In this document: positions 44,630 through 56,071 of the stretch, one piece after another
How positions within the stretch are numbered: the stretch's first letter is position 1
Layout: each line of letters begins with the position of its first letter
Source: Nemertoderma westbladi
Lineage: Eukaryota > Xenacoelomorpha > Nemertodermatida > Nemertodermatidae
Direction: 5' to 3'
Length of the DNA: 64,000 nucleotides
Assembly: GCA_032718475.1 (NCBI GenBank)
Contig: JAUCBJ010003342.1
Location: 1-64,000 of the forward strand
Made by a program: the position numbers and the translations under genes
The notes under the pieces: model-generated
Databases searched by the model: none
What the model saw: only the letters and a program-made list of their open reading frames with translations
What the model was told of the DNA's origin: nothing

Positions 44630-45483
44630 AACTATCCCTGGAGACCTGCCTTCCATCCCCCAAGGCATTCGTTTGCTCATGGCAACATATATTCATTCAA
44701 TCGATTTTATTCAAACCCGAACTACACTCCCCCCTAATTTTCGCTATTTATTTGGAACGTTGCAGTGCCACACCAATGGGTAAGGTTATTGACAGGCCTC
44801 TAGCCAGGCCCAATGGAAGTTTTGTAGCTGATGAGTGATCTGGCTTGATGATATCCGTAAACGCCGTAAAGTACACGCCATTCATTCCATTCCTCGATTA
44901 ACCCAACTTTCATAATACCACCAGTATACACTCAGCATATTGTTGTTCCCGAACATCACCATCTAGCGTGGACCCGGTTTCGGCTTATGTCGACTCACCT
45001 TCCGGTTGAAACCAGCACGTGGTTCCATATCACACCTGAGCGTCGTTTTTGTACATGCGGTGCAGTACAAACCGAATCACATGTCCTTCTCACATGTCCC
45101 CTCCTATTGAATTTGCGTGATTCCAGTAAAGACTTAAATTTCACTTCTGTTGATATTTTCTTCAATGAAACAAATTTTGTGTCAGCCGCCTCATTTATAT
45201 TTCCCACTCTGAAATGCCTTGAATCAGTTTAATTTCCCCATTTTCTTTACTACAGTGCGCCAAACTCTCTACTGTGCCTTTGTTTCAGCACTTGTACCAT
45301 GTGTTATTTGTGTTTTTGGTGTAATAACCATATAAATATACTCTGCTTTTCATATTCTTTTGTTTTCGGCCTTTTCTGTTTAGGCCTAATATTTTTGTAT
45401 TTCTACCTGTAAACTGACGATTGGCAAAATATTACGTATATTAATTTACTTTCAGTTGCCAGATATAATTATTGTTGCTTTCA

Positions 45484-45612
45484 TGTTAGGTATATTTTCT
45501 TTAGGTATATACCTTTTAGGTATATATTATTGTTGCTTTCAAGTTAGGTATATTTTCTTTAGGTATATACCTTTTAGGTATATATTATTGTTGCTTTCAA
45601 GTTAGGTATATT
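45484..45612. repeat. Short tandem repeat, 59-bp unit, about 2.2 copies
   Basis: Unit 'aggtatattttctttaggta' to 'attattgttgctttcaagtt', inside the LINE 3' untranslated region. Confidence 0.8.
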
Positions 45613-46308
45613 TTCCCTTATTATATATTCGATTATGTTTATCGTCCTGATGATATAGTTATAGTTTTTTTTTATATAGTTTATTTATTCCTGTTTTTCT
45701 ATGTTTCCTGCTTTATTCAGGTATACTTATTTGTGTTTGGTATTATCTTTCTTTTGGACTCCGATCAATAAAATATCTATCTATCTAGCAATTATTGGTG
45801 CGACTTTTCTTCTCTGGTTTCGATCAAGTTTTACCGGTTGTGCCCACTAAACCATCTCCATGGGATAATGGAGATCATTATTGTCATTAAAAGCACCTAA
45901 TTCAAGCGCTATATGATTGGTAGGCCATTTCACTGACCAATCAGTGACTGCTGAAATTATGATGTTTTAACCTCCTTGAATGTTGAATGTGTTGCATATC
46001 TTGCAATACCCCATCATGATCACATACAACAAGAAGTCATACTTTACATACAAAAAACATAGGCCTGAAACACAGTACTGGTGTTACTTACTTGGGCAGT
46101 GTTACTGCATGGTGGTGGCTTATACTGTCCAGAGATGGTCATTATAAACTATGATGCCCAACTTGCCGCTATTATTTTTATTTTATGAGTAATTGATTTT
46201 TGGTTTTGCAAAACAAACACTAAATAGGGCTCAGTATCATCGGTCGCTTTGATGGTAACAAATGCGTAGGTCAAAGATTTATATTATCACCATATCGTTT
46301 TAATGGTG

Positions 46309-46443
46309 TTCCCCCTGAGGTCTTTAAAATACCTGAGTGTTTAAAGCTCATCTATCCCATCATATTAGACATGTACCGAACAACAAGAGTCCCACAAGAA
46401 ATGAAAACAAATAAGTTGGTGCCAGTTCCCAAGAAGGGCAACG
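46309..46443 (+). pseudogene. LINE RT N-terminal fragment
   Basis: Reads GVPPEVFKIPECLKLIYPII, then DMYRTTRVPQEMKTNKLV and PVPKKGN, the pattern around the first RT blocks of many LINEs (P-x2-F/K ... V-P-x2-W/M-K ... P-x-x-K-K). About 45 codons, no continuation found. Lies in the intron region of the minus-strand EGF gene. Confidence 0.65.
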
Positions 46444-46645
46444 GAATATACGGCTATAATACCTTCAGCAAATAAATCATGTATAACTACTTCGGCCTAT
46501 GGCCTCAGTAGTTATACAGATTAATTTGATTCATGTTTTATATCCGTATATTCCGTTCTCGAACAGACAATAATTATAGTATGTTTGAAAACGTGTTCTG
46601 AAACCAACATAAACAATAAACATGTTGGAATAACTGACAACTTAC

Positions 46646-46777
46646 CTGGTGATGGAGTGCACAGTTTGCCAGTACCAGGATATCCATAATTGCATTCACA
46701 AGTATAGTTACCATCAGTATTGGTACAAGTTGCTAACAAATGACAATCGTCGACGTTTTGAAGGCATTCGTTGATGT
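46646..46777 (-). CDS. Exon encoding a calcium-binding EGF-like domain
   Basis: Minus-strand exon with acceptor tttgcag and donor GTAAGT. It is exactly 132 nt, phase 1 at both ends. With the split Asp codon it reads D-INECLQNVDDC, ATCTNTDGNYTCEC and GYPGTGKLC: six cysteines in EGF spacing, with the D-I-N-E and N-T-x(4)-Y/F calcium-binding signature. Symmetrical phase 1-1 exons are typical of shuffled extracellular modules. It fits directly downstream of the FN2-like exon at 50429-50617 (also phase 1-1). Part of a secreted or membrane-bound adhesion/matrix protein; other exons are not identified with confidence. Confidence 0.85.
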
Positions 46778-48800
46778 CTGCAAAAATTCTATAATTAAAT
46801 TATATATTTCGGTTGTGAGAAAAGGACAATTTCCATTTTAATTACTTTATTGCGATATATTTCTTCTTTTTTTATCTTTTATATTTAGTGCTTTATTTTT
46901 TTCATTTTACTAGTCCTTTATGCTTCATTTTACTTGTTATTTTCTGTCAATTTACCTTTTTAGTAAAGTAATGAAGTAAACATGAGGTCAAACAATATCT
47001 ACTTTTCTGGCAACCAACACAAAGAAAGTGAAATCATGGATGAGTGGTTATTACATATAGTCCAACTTGAAAGGGGTAATGAACTTTGGAGAAACGAAAT
47101 TGCGACAACTATGGAGAATCGGGAAGCCTGGAAAGATCTGGGGGAATTAGCCACCAGGTTGGTGGAAGGCATAAAACACTTAGTAGTAGAGGATTATTTT
47201 AATGCGATATTATGGTAGGACCGTTTTTAGTGCACTCAACCAGAAATAGGCAAAATGGGGAGCAGGGAGTCATTCCCAAACAATTTTGATTTTGGCACTT
47301 GTGTTGTTCTATATATTTTTTTTTTGTAGTTAAAGGGTGTAAGACTCTAGTGTTTACCTTAAAGTTGTTCTTTCATGACAGTAACGATATATATGACTTG
47401 ACAAACCTAGACCAAAGCTCACATCACAGATATTCCAAGCTGGAGTATCAAGAATTTGCCAGCTAATTTTCAAGTAAGTTAATAACACTTACTTAAATAT
47501 TAGCTTCAAAAATTATTACCTCAGTGACATGGGCACAAAACTTACTACAAAGAATTTGCCTAAGACATAATATCCTGCTACACATATCCTGGTATAAATC
47601 GCTTACGACATGTTCTGTTTATTTTCTCACTACACCTGCATCCACACTGTGAGCAGATTCAATTCCGCCTCACAAACCCCATAAAGTTGGGAAGTGGCGC
47701 CTTTAAGCAATATTGGGGATACGAGGTTAATCCCCAATTAACCTCGTATCACACACCCAATAAACGGGGACAACAAACCCCGAAGGGCCACACAAAGGGA
47801 GGTCAGAGGTTAAACCTCCGGGAGAGAAAAGTAACAGCAGCGGGGGGGGGGGGGGGGGAAGCACTCCCACAGAGGTGGAGGCGAGAAGTGGGATAACAAC
47901 CAATCAGAGCCAGGAAACGCATCCGCAAGGTACAATGGCCATAAGTAATGTAGCTAACCAATATATATTACCGGTCAGTGCCCATCACAATTCAGTTTAC
48001 TCAGTCACTTAGGGCAGTACGGTGACACTTTAAGACCGTCACCGCCGTCACCGATTATATCACACATACCGGTCAACTGTGCTATCTGCTATTATACTTA
48101 CATCGTATACTATATTTTATACATCTATTAAGAATATCGGAACAATAACAAACTCTTTTCCAACTACACGGTGCGGCTGACGCGTAAATAAACCTAACTG
48201 GTCGGGATCCCCTGATCCCGTCACACACACACAGTGTATACTGCAAACCAGTGCAATATAGATGACAATGCAGGGTTATGTTTTGGATTATATTCTTCGG
48301 CCACCCGAAATTAGCCTATGTGAAACCAAAGGCAATCACAATAAATAGGAAAAAAGCCTTATGGCTGCTGTAGTCTGACTCTAAGTAAGTAGTGGTATAG
48401 TAGGTAGTAGTGTTAATAAGCAATTTATGATTACTGAAGTTCAGTTATTTGATATTTGTAGGATAGGGTAGTAGTAGACTCCAAGCTGTGGGTTCATAAG
48501 AGACAGAGTCGGTTTTAGATATTCACATAAATCTTGCATTGGGTGGGCTTCTGGGCTTAATTATATATTTTTTGAGAAAAATATTTGTAAAATGCGATAA
48601 AAATAATACAATGATAAATAGCCTGAATAAATAAATTAATACCTGATCTTGGCCTATTTTTATAAGTCGCACCTGATTATTTTCAACTGACACAACTTTA
48701 GTTATGCAGATTCCGTTGCCTACTACTGTAGATCGACATACAGTTCCAGGGGTACCTGAGCTGTGATAGAGAGTACTTCAAGAACATAATGATGTTCTTA
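46778..48800. other. Intron-like interval with no confident gene
   Basis: Lies between the EGF exon and the 44-bp array. Includes a 78-codon ORF (46982-47218) of unknown nature, an inverted pair 'ttggggatacgaggttaa' near 47713-47753, a poly-G tract near 47838, and an AT-rich stretch. A possible minus-strand exon near 48643-48760 was considered and not accepted. Confidence 0.5.
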
Positions 48801-50470
48801 CAGTCTGCAGGGCAGTAGCCCCAGTTCCCAGTTACTTTTACCTGGACATTCTGCAGGGCAGTAGCCCCAGTTCCCAGCTACTTACCTGGACATTCTGCAG
48901 GGCAGTAGCCCCAGTTCCCAGCTACTTACCTGGACATTCTGCAGGGCAGTAGCCCCAGTTCCCAGTTACTTTTACCTGGACATTCTGCAGGGCAGTAGCC
49001 CCAGTTCCCAGCTACATAACTGGATATTCTGCAGGGCAGTACCCCCAGTTCCCAGCTACATAACTGGACATTCTGCAGGGCAGTACCCCCAGTTCCCAGC
49101 TACATAACTGGACATTCTGCAGGGCAGTAGCCCCAGTTCCCAGCTACTTACCTGGAAATTCGGCAGGGCAGTACCCCCAGTTCCCAGCTACTTACCTGGA
49201 CATTCTGCAGGGCAGTAGCCCCAGTTCCCAGCTACTTACCTGGACATTCTGCAGGGCAGTACCCCCAGTTCCCAGCTACTTACCTGGACATTCTGCAGGG
49301 CAGTACCCCCAGTTCCCAGCTACTTGCCTGGACATTCTGCAGGGCAGTACCCCAGTTCCCAGCTACTTACCTGGACATTCTGCAGGGCAGTGGCCCCAGT
49401 TCCCAGCTACTTACCTGGACATTCTGCAGGGCAGTAGCCCCAGTTCCCAGCTACTTACCTGGACATTCTGCAGGGCAGTAGCCCCAGTTCCCAGTTACTT
49501 TTACCTGGACATTCTGCAGGGCAGTAGCCCCAGTTCCCAGCTACATAACTGGATATTCTGCAGGGCAGTACCCCCAGTTCCCAGCTACTTACCTGGACAT
49601 TCTGCAGGGCAGTGGCCCCAGTTCCCAGCTACTTACCTGGACATTCTGCAGGGCAGTAGCCCCAGTTCCCAGCTACTTACCTGGACATTCTGCAGGGCAG
49701 TAGCCCCAGTTCCCAGCTACTTACCTGGACATTCTGCAGGGCAGTGGCCCCAGTTCCCAGCTACTTACCTGGACATTCTGCAGGGCAGTACCCCCAGTTC
49801 CCATCTACTTACCTGGACATTCTGCAGGGCAGTAGCCCCAGTTCGCAGCTACTTACCTGGACATTCTGCAGGGCAATGGCCCCAGTTCGCAGCTACTTAC
49901 CTGGACATTCTGCAGGGCAATGGCCCCAGTTCCCAGCTACTTACCTGGACATTCTGCAGGGCAGTAGCCCCAGTTCCCAGCTACTTACCTGGACATTCTG
50001 CAGGGCAGTACCTCCAGTTCCCAGCTACATAACTGGACATTCTGCAGGGCAGTAGCCCCAGTTCCCAGCTACATAACTGGACATTCTGCAGGGCAGTACC
50101 CCCAGTTCCCAGCTACATAACTGGACATTCTGCAGGGCAGTAGCCCCAGTTCCCAGCTACATAACTGGACATTCTGCAGGGCAGTACCCCCAGTTCCCAG
50201 CTACATAACTGGACATTCTGCAGGGCAGTAGCCCCAGTTCCCAGCTACATAACTGGACATTCTGCAGGGCAGTAGCCCCAGTTCCCAGCTACATAACTGG
50301 ACATTCTGCAGGGCAGTAGCCCCAGTTCCCAGCTACATAACTGGACATTCTGCAGGGCAGTACCCCCAGTTCCCAGCTACATAACTGGACATTCTGCAGG
50401 GCAGTAGCCCCAGTTCCCAGCTACTTACCTGGACATTCTGCAGGGCAGTAGCCCCAGTTCCCAGCTACAA
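48801..50470. repeat. 44-bp tandem array built from an exon end and its splice donor, about 38 copies
   Basis: Unit, plus strand: 'acattctgcagggcagtagc' + 'cccagttcccagctacttac' + 'ctgg'. On the minus strand each unit contains the last ~36 nt of the FN2-like exon (ending TGTCCAG) and the donor GTAAGTAGC. About half the units keep GTAAGT; others read TTATGT or GTAAAAGT. The exon's own end is the first unit (about 50424-50470), so the array grew from the exon-intron junction into the intron. Confidence 0.9.
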
Positions 50471-50617
50471 TCATTCCATTCCCATCAACTGAAGTTGGGC
50501 ACCAACTTAGATCAACAGAAATCGCTTTACATTCATTGTACTCGAAGTCTTCATGGGTAAACGGGAGAACGCAATTCCTGAACGGTCTTGGGCCGGAATT
50601 GGTTCGACACTCTTCAT
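50429..50617 (-). CDS. Exon encoding a fibronectin type II-like domain
   Basis: Minus-strand exon of 189 nt, acceptor 'ttttactcaag', donor GTAAGT, phase 1-1. Reads EECRTNSGPRPFRNCVLPF, FEYNECKAISVDLSWCPT and AGNWGYCPAEC. C-x2-P-F, C-x8-W-C and W-G-Y-C follow the fibronectin-II pattern, though the aromatic after W-C-x4-D is replaced. Such domains bind collagen or carbohydrates in extracellular proteins. Upstream neighbour exons are not identified; downstream the cbEGF exon joins in phase. Its last 36 nt are the seed of the 44-bp array. Confidence 0.72.
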
Positions 50618-50789
50618 CTTGAGTAAAAAGTTATCATTATACAGTATTACATTTTTCAAGCCCGATACTGTAAGACATATGATGAGTTTTTATTAAAAGT
50701 AGTTTTTTTATTTAATATATATGAACACAATGTAGAACAGAAGTAGTACTATAAAGATGTTTCCATTAAGTTTTCCACTACCTAATGAT

Positions 50790-51601
50790 CTATTCAGTAT
50801 AGGGGGAGTTCGAGGAGGCACTTGAGAGGATGTTGGAGAGGCGTCAGCAGACTATCCGGAGAGCTGCCGAGTTTAAAACCGGCAGCTGGACGTCGACTCT
50901 CCCACTGACTGAACACCATTACGACCTGTCTCCACAGGAGTTCCGTGACGGTCTGGCAGTGCGGTACGGTAGACCCCTCCTGGGAGTGCCGAGCCGTTAT
51001 GACGGGTGCGGGACCGCGTTCGACCAGAACCATGGGTTGAACTGCAAGAAAGGGCGGCCTCGTGATCCAACGTCACAACGAGTTGCGGGACACCGTTGGC
51101 GACCTCGCTGGGCTCGCGTTCGGGCCGCGCAACGTCACGTTGGATCCCGTGGTGTGGGAGCAGCTGGAGGGGTGAGACGTGGCTGGGCTGCAGTGTGACG
51201 TGGGGGTGCGGGGCGCATTTAACATACAGACTCAGGCGTTGTTTGATATTCGATCAACCAATCTTGACGCCGGGTCGTATGTTAACCACACCTCCATGTC
51301 TGTGTTGGAATCCGTGGAAGACGAGAAGAAACGGCTTTATTTAGCAGCAGTAACTGCTCGGCGTGGAGACTTCTCGCCTTTCGTGGATTCCTGCGATGGT
51401 GTGTTGGCCCCGCAGGCGAACAGATTCCTGCGGATAATCGCGGACAGACTGCACCGCTTGTGGGGTAAGCCTTACTCGTCCGTCATGGGTTGGGTACGCT
51501 CGCGAGTGCTGTTTGCAGTTGTCCGTGGGACCTCCCACTGCCTGCGTGGGTCAGCACCAAGTGGCGCATTGGCCTGGGACTGGAGGATGGGGCTGGCCTA
51601 A
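50790..51601 (+). pseudogene. C-terminal fragment of an R2-type LINE (CCHC plus restriction-like endonuclease)
   Basis: GEFEEALERMLERRQQTIRR, TLPLTEHHYDLSPQEFRDGL, RYDGCGTAFDQNHGLNC (zinc-binding C-x(n)-H-x4-C), then IQRHNELRDTVGDLAG, LQCDVGVRG and QALFDIRSTNLDAGSY, with SFAV-like ending VMGWVRSRVLFAVVRGTSHCLRGS. The order of zinc motif, RHNELRD, D-V and F-D-I-R matches the restriction-like endonuclease region of early-branching LINEs. One frameshift near 51052 and a TGA near 51175. GC-rich compared with its surroundings, suggesting a relatively recent origin. Confidence 0.65.
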
Positions 51602-51923
51602 CTTCACAGCCGTAGCCAGGTGGCTGGTCGGTTGGTTGGGTGTAGTTGTAGGTCTATAGGTTGGACGATATGTTTTACAGTTTAAATTTCTCACATCAAA
51701 TTTTAATTGTCTGTCTGTTATTTATATTGCATTTGATAGGTTGTTCTGGTGGTGGGGTTTTTAGAGATTTTTGATTAATAAACGGTGTTCATTTCAATAT
51801 AGGTATAAAGCATAGGTACTAACTACAGTAAAACATATGTGGGTACTCTTTCTATTCAGTATAAAATTTATTTTCATGTTCAGCTCATTTTTGTTTGGTA
51901 AGATCCATTTTATGCAACATTAA
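51602..51923. other. LINE 3' tail and AT-rich spacer
   Basis: Contains 'gattaataaacggtgttc' near 51773, a plausible LINE 3' end with polyadenylation signal. Nothing else recognised. Confidence 0.4.
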
Positions 51924-52047
51924 CTAACCATCCACCTTTTTAGCTTCTTCACATACGAGTTTAATAGAGGTGATTGTGTTGATACCCAATTCATCTCCAT
52001 AGAAGCCTGGTAGTAACATTATGGGGGAACCTGTGTAGCTCACACCT
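51924..52047 (-). CDS. Candidate terminal exon of a second beta/gamma-crystallin-like gene
   Basis: Minus strand, acceptor 'tatattccag', enters in phase 2 and ends at TAG 51924-51926. Reads GVSYTGSPIMLLPGFYGDEL then GINTITSIKLVCEEAKKV, matching the second half of a Greek-key motif (hydrophobic-x2-PG-x-Y, then S-S/T-I/V-K-L-V). The crystallin gene at 56072-59477 has its terminal exon in the same phase with the same ending pattern. No matching first exon was found, so this may be an exon of a tandem paralogue or a remnant. Confidence 0.45.
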
Positions 52048-53095
52048 CTGGAATATAATTAACCGTGTAAGGGGACCATTACCTTTTCCATAATTTACAA
52101 AATTAGATTGATAGAAGGGCTTACATGTGGTTACATCGGTTTTCACCATTGATGATTTTTGACCACTAAACTCTACTTTCTACAACAGTATTTATGGCTG
52201 TTATTCATGACTATGTATAAAACAACCCTTTTTCAGTTTGTCGATTTTGACTTTTTCATCACTAAATTCCCAACTACTTGTTTATTTTTTACTCAATTGT
52301 CATCAAACCTATACTAAAATGTTCAGAACTTTGTAAAACATGGCCATCTGGATGTTCTGTCACTGAAGGGATATCTTTCATCATGGGGGTGAGAATATCG
52401 AAAGACCCTTATCCGATCCTTAGGTGCTTCCATAGTAGAATATCTACCTCCCTTCCAATTAAACTTCCGGTTTCGTTCAGGGACCCTGCTGTCAGACAAT
52501 TTGTACCAGTCGAGGATGTGTAGTATACCCCGGTAGCAGTGTCATCAAATAAGAATTTGACTTGCAATGTATTGAGAACTACTAGAACAATAACTACTAT
52601 TTCTCATCAATAGAAGTTACTGCACTTATGGTGCGAATAACGTAACCCAATAATACAGGTTAATATACAACAAAGTAATATAGGGTAAGGTGACATTTAA
52701 TATAGAAATGCACCTGAGAATAAACTATATATCAAACACCAACACATTAAATACGCCGCAATATAGGCAACAATCGTCACTAAACACTGACCGGTCTACT
52801 ATTAACACCTCAACTATGTACACTCCCAAAATGTCAGTTTACCATCTCAGCTGTGAGTACTGTTGTCAACTGTTACTTTGTAATGTATTACCCAGTCAGC
52901 TGAATAACTTTTCTCAGTGAATTCTATGGGAATATCTATTATTATTATTATCACAATTTAATTTAAAAAAGATTAATTAAAAAGCGCCACTAATTGAATG
53001 CCACCCCAAATTAGATGATTTAACACCAAAATAAATTATTTTGCACCAAATATATATTTTTGTAGCACCAATTCACATCCCCCAATTTTGAATAT
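52048..53095. other. No confident gene
   Basis: AT-rich. Open stretches at 52278-52523 in both directions lack convincing splice phases or domains. Confidence 0.4.
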
Positions 53096-53455
53096 CCTTC
53101 TCACCAAAAACAATTATTCATCCCCCAAAAACAATTATTCATCCCCCAAAAACAATTATTCATCCCCCAAAAACAATTATTCATCCCCCAAAAACAATTA
53201 TTGATTCCCCAAAAACAATTATTCATCCCTCAAAAACAATTATTCATCCCCCAAAAACCATTATTGATTCCCCAAAAACAATTATTCATCCCCCAAAAAC
53301 AATTATTGATTCCCCAAAAACAATTATCCATCCCCCAAAAACAATTATTCATCCCCCAAAAACAATTATTCATCCCACCAAAACAATTATTCTACCCCCA
53401 AAAACAATTATTCTACCCCCATAAACAATTATTCTACCCCCATAAACAAGCGAAT
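53096..53455. repeat. 21-bp minisatellite, about 17 copies
   Basis: Unit 'cccccaaaaacaattattcat' with 'gattc' and 'ctacc' variants. Divisible by 3, so it yields a spurious repetitive ORF (IPQKQLF) that is not a gene. Confidence 0.92.
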
Positions 53456-54673
53456 AGGCCAAGCGAGTTTGTTGTTACAGGACATAAGGGGTGCTAATAG
53501 TTCTATATCTTGTGGAAAACTCAGCTAGTTTCAACTTTACCTTCCACATATTGTTGATAAACAGTATCTTAGTAAATTAAACGCAGTTAGATAACTAGCC
53601 AATGCCCCGAGTCTGGGCTTGTGCAGGACAGTGGTAATGCACAGGTTGAAAACTATAAGTCAGTCTTTGTTTGTAATAACTAATGGTTTTGCTGCAGGAA
53701 CTACATACAGCTGAACAAGTGAGGTACAATATGATGTAGAATGGTCTAACGTAGAATAATACTATACTATATAGGAGTTCTATCAGGACCGCTGGATACG
53801 GTAATGCATGTGTCAAACCCTCTAGGCTCTGATTGGCTGCTATGAGTAGCTACAAATTGGCTGTGTAACAGTGACAATATATGACTAATCAATGTTTGGG
53901 TAATCTAATCTCCAGCATTCCCTCAAATATACAAATATTTGTATCTAATATCTGTATACAAATATACAATATTATAATATTCTTAGGTTCCGCATCCCTA
54001 CCACCCCCCCGCCCCCCCTCCCCCTCCCTCCCCCTCCACCACCCCCCACCCTAGGTAGATAGTTACTTACTAGCGTTGCTATAAAACTATCTCCCTACCA
54101 CTTTATATTATACAGAAATTATGGTGTTATCTTATTATTGTTTGTGAATTTATTTTGTGGAAAATAAACTTATCTTATCTTATCTTACAGTATTAGAGAT
54201 TGTTAGCGACTAGTCCCTGTACAACTCTATGCACAATGTGTAAACAATATAACACAGTTACTGTATGGCATTGGCATAGCTTGCGCAACATGTGATTGTG
54301 GCTGGTTTGGCCGCTAGCCCTTAATTGCTATATTGACTTTATTAGGTAGCAAATCGCTTATTGGTGGGTGAGAATAACTGCCGTAAAATGGATGGTGGCT
54401 AATACGGCGGCATATTGGTTTCTGAAGTGGTGAAGTGCTTATAGGGATAATCCCGTAACAATGGTTGAATCGTTAATTCTATCTATGTGCTGCATGAGTG
54501 GAGCGTTGTTGCTGTTGCTGGTACTAACTAGAAAGGTGGATATTTAAACTATAATTATCATTTATAAAATCAAGGGTGTTGCGGCATTGGGGTTCAATTG
54601 AATTATATTGGCCATTGATAGGACAGTTTAGTACTTCAGCAATAAATATTTTGTACTGCAGTAATAACTATTT
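53456..54673. other. Non-coding spacer with simple repeats
   Basis: Includes a C-rich tract at 53999-54051 and 'ttatcttatcttatct' near 54170. No gene recognised. Confidence 0.5.
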
Positions 54674-54811
54674 ACATACTTGTGTGTAAAGTAGCACTTT
54701 ACAGTGTGATAATCCGAGTGGCTTTTTACACGAACGAACGTTAGAGAGTGAGTGAAAATAAAGCCACGAGGAACAGAACACTGTAAAGTACTTTGCAACA
54801 AGTATGTATGT
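54674..54811. mobile_element. Small MITE-like inverted-repeat element
   Basis: Left arm 'acatacttgtgtgtaaagta' continuing to 'cactttacagtgt' (about 54674-54707). Its inverse 'acactgtaaagtactttg' continues to 'acaagtatgt' near 54779-54809. About 138 bp, non-coding. Confidence 0.6.
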
Positions 54812-55086
54812 AGTTTTATTCAAAAATTTTAACATTACGAAATGATAGTACATATACATTATAAGTGATAGAAACTGCACAAATTATATTAGTGGCTGTA
54901 TAAATAATTTAAAAAATGACAAATTATGTTATAAATAAGTTAGCTTATATTTATGGTGGCGTGTGGAGCCATGTTACTGTATAATAATATAGCTAGGCCC
55001 TACTGGTTATTAATAGCTATACCCCGCCTACCGGTAGGTATTGCAGTAGGCCTATCTGGCTGTCAGGCAAATTTCCACCTATTGTT

Positions 55087-55142
55087 AACCATGACGGCGT
55101 TAAGTAATGTCCACTAGGGTATTACTTAACGCCGTCATGGTT
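55087..55142. repeat. Perfect 22-bp inverted repeat (hairpin) with 12-bp loop
   Basis: Left arm 55087-55108 and right arm 55121-55142 are exact reverse complements, beginning AACCATGACGGCG. A diverged half copy 'aacggcgttgagtaatgtta' occurs near 55250. No poly-T run follows, so it does not look like a simple terminator. Confidence 0.9.
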
Positions 55143-55275
55143 ATCATGCAAACAATAACACCAAATACAATACTAAATGTACAGGCCAATACAATGCTGT
55201 AATGTCCTCTAAAGTTGTAAAGTGCTAAATAACAACTCGCTGTTAATACTAACGGCGTTGAGTAATGTTACAATT

Positions 55276-55376
55276 TTGGAATAATAATTATTTGTTATGC
55301 AGTAATAATTATTTGTTACTGTGTAATAATAATTATTTGTTACTGCAGTAATAATTATTTGTTACTGCAGTAACTA
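55276..55376. repeat. Short tandem repeat of 'ataattatttgttactgcagta'
   Basis: Four to five units of 22-26 bp. Non-coding. Confidence 0.75.
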
Positions 55377-55503
55377 ACAATTATGCACTAACTAAAGTTA
55401 CATTTGGAAGACAATGATGGTGACAGACACCATTATCAGTGATTAATTGGAAATTACTCCATAATCCAATAAATATATAGTAGGCCTAAATACGTACCCA
55501 TAG

Positions 55504-55634
55504 AGTCTCCAGGAGAATTTTCCAGTTATGATGATGGACTTTGTAAAAACAGTAAAATCATCGGCAAGATTACTTATGCTGCATCTGGAGGAAGCGGCTT
55601 TGTCAACTCTATCAGTTGGGGGGATGCACGTTTC
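55504..55634 (+). CDS. Possible plus-strand exon of unknown function
   Basis: Acceptor 'gtacccatag', donor GTAAGA, open in one frame: SPGEFSSYDDGLCKNSKI, IGKITYAASGGSGFVNSISW, GDARF. Amino-acid use looks protein-like and the splice sites are good, but no family is recognised and the partner exons are not found. It lies beyond the crystallin stop codon on the opposite strand. Confidence 0.3.
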
Positions 55635-56071
55635 GTAAGAGAGACCTTAAATAAATTAAGTTGAACTTTACAGAAAATAAAGCCCTCATTTGCGGTCTAT
55701 AAAGCAATTATCCAATCAATCTCCAAAAATGCGGATAATAAAATATTTAACCAATCAAATAATGTTCTAGAAGTTTATTCTGCTGATTTCTCATTATTTA
55801 TTCTAGATCAGTAATTACGATGGTAATTATTAATAAATTTAGCATTAAAATGTTTAGTTGTATGATATTTTCCTCCTGTAAATGTTCTGGAATATCAACT
55901 TCACTCACAAACCAAAACTATTATATTGTAGCTTGTATTAATTAATTACCCATTTGTGAAAAAATTACCGCCAACTTACTATAACCTTGCAACGTTAAAC
56001 CTCCCAATTCCATTGTGCTACATTGGACAATTATTTACATTATTGTTTATGTTAAATAATCAAGATGTAAT

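Larger units (their letters stand above)
42971..45790 (+). mobile_element. Decayed non-LTR retrotransposon (LINE), split by a foldback element
   Basis: Pieces in several frames: late RT motifs KSLGCGGIMLRALQSLY, GVLQGAHGNCFLFIIYKNPLL and the former catalytic box region LLMDYSAIL (about 43165-43425); INIKKTKFLVING (about 43499); ILSSILYGCESWLGSNLN with HLETG (about 43735-43880). After the insertion come IPQGIRLLMATYIHSIDF (44655) and the C-terminal HLPVETSTW...CTCGAVQTESHVLLTCPLL (about 44995-45110). These are typical of Jockey/CR1-like LINEs. The YxDD box is not preserved. The 3' tail ends in 'aataaaatatctatctatct' near 45780. Confidence 0.75.

Noticed and set aside
46076-46140. Microexon-like block with GTAAGT on the minus strand downstream of the EGF exon
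   Set aside because: Joining it to the EGF exon in phase 1 gives an immediate stop.
46982-47218. 78-codon ORF starting MRSNNIYFSGNQHKES
   Set aside because: Protein-like composition but no recognised family, promoter or splice signal; left undecided within the intron interval.
48643-48760. Possible minus-strand exon (SGTPGTVCRSTVVGNGICIT)
   Set aside because: Splice signals exist, but its entry phase does not fit the phase 1 FN2-like and EGF exons, and no domain is recognised.
49744-50055. 103-codon repetitive ORF reading through the 44-bp array
   Set aside because: The array is amplified exon-donor DNA on the opposite strand; the plus ORF is incidental.
52278-52620. Possible minus-strand exon (FDDTATGVYYTSSTGTNC) upstream of the crystallin-like exon
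   Set aside because: No donor in the phase 2 needed to join 52047 was found; the frame also meets a stop.
53201-53497. 98-codon IPQKQLF-repeat ORF
   Set aside because: Arises from the 21-bp minisatellite; no start context or flanking coding signal.
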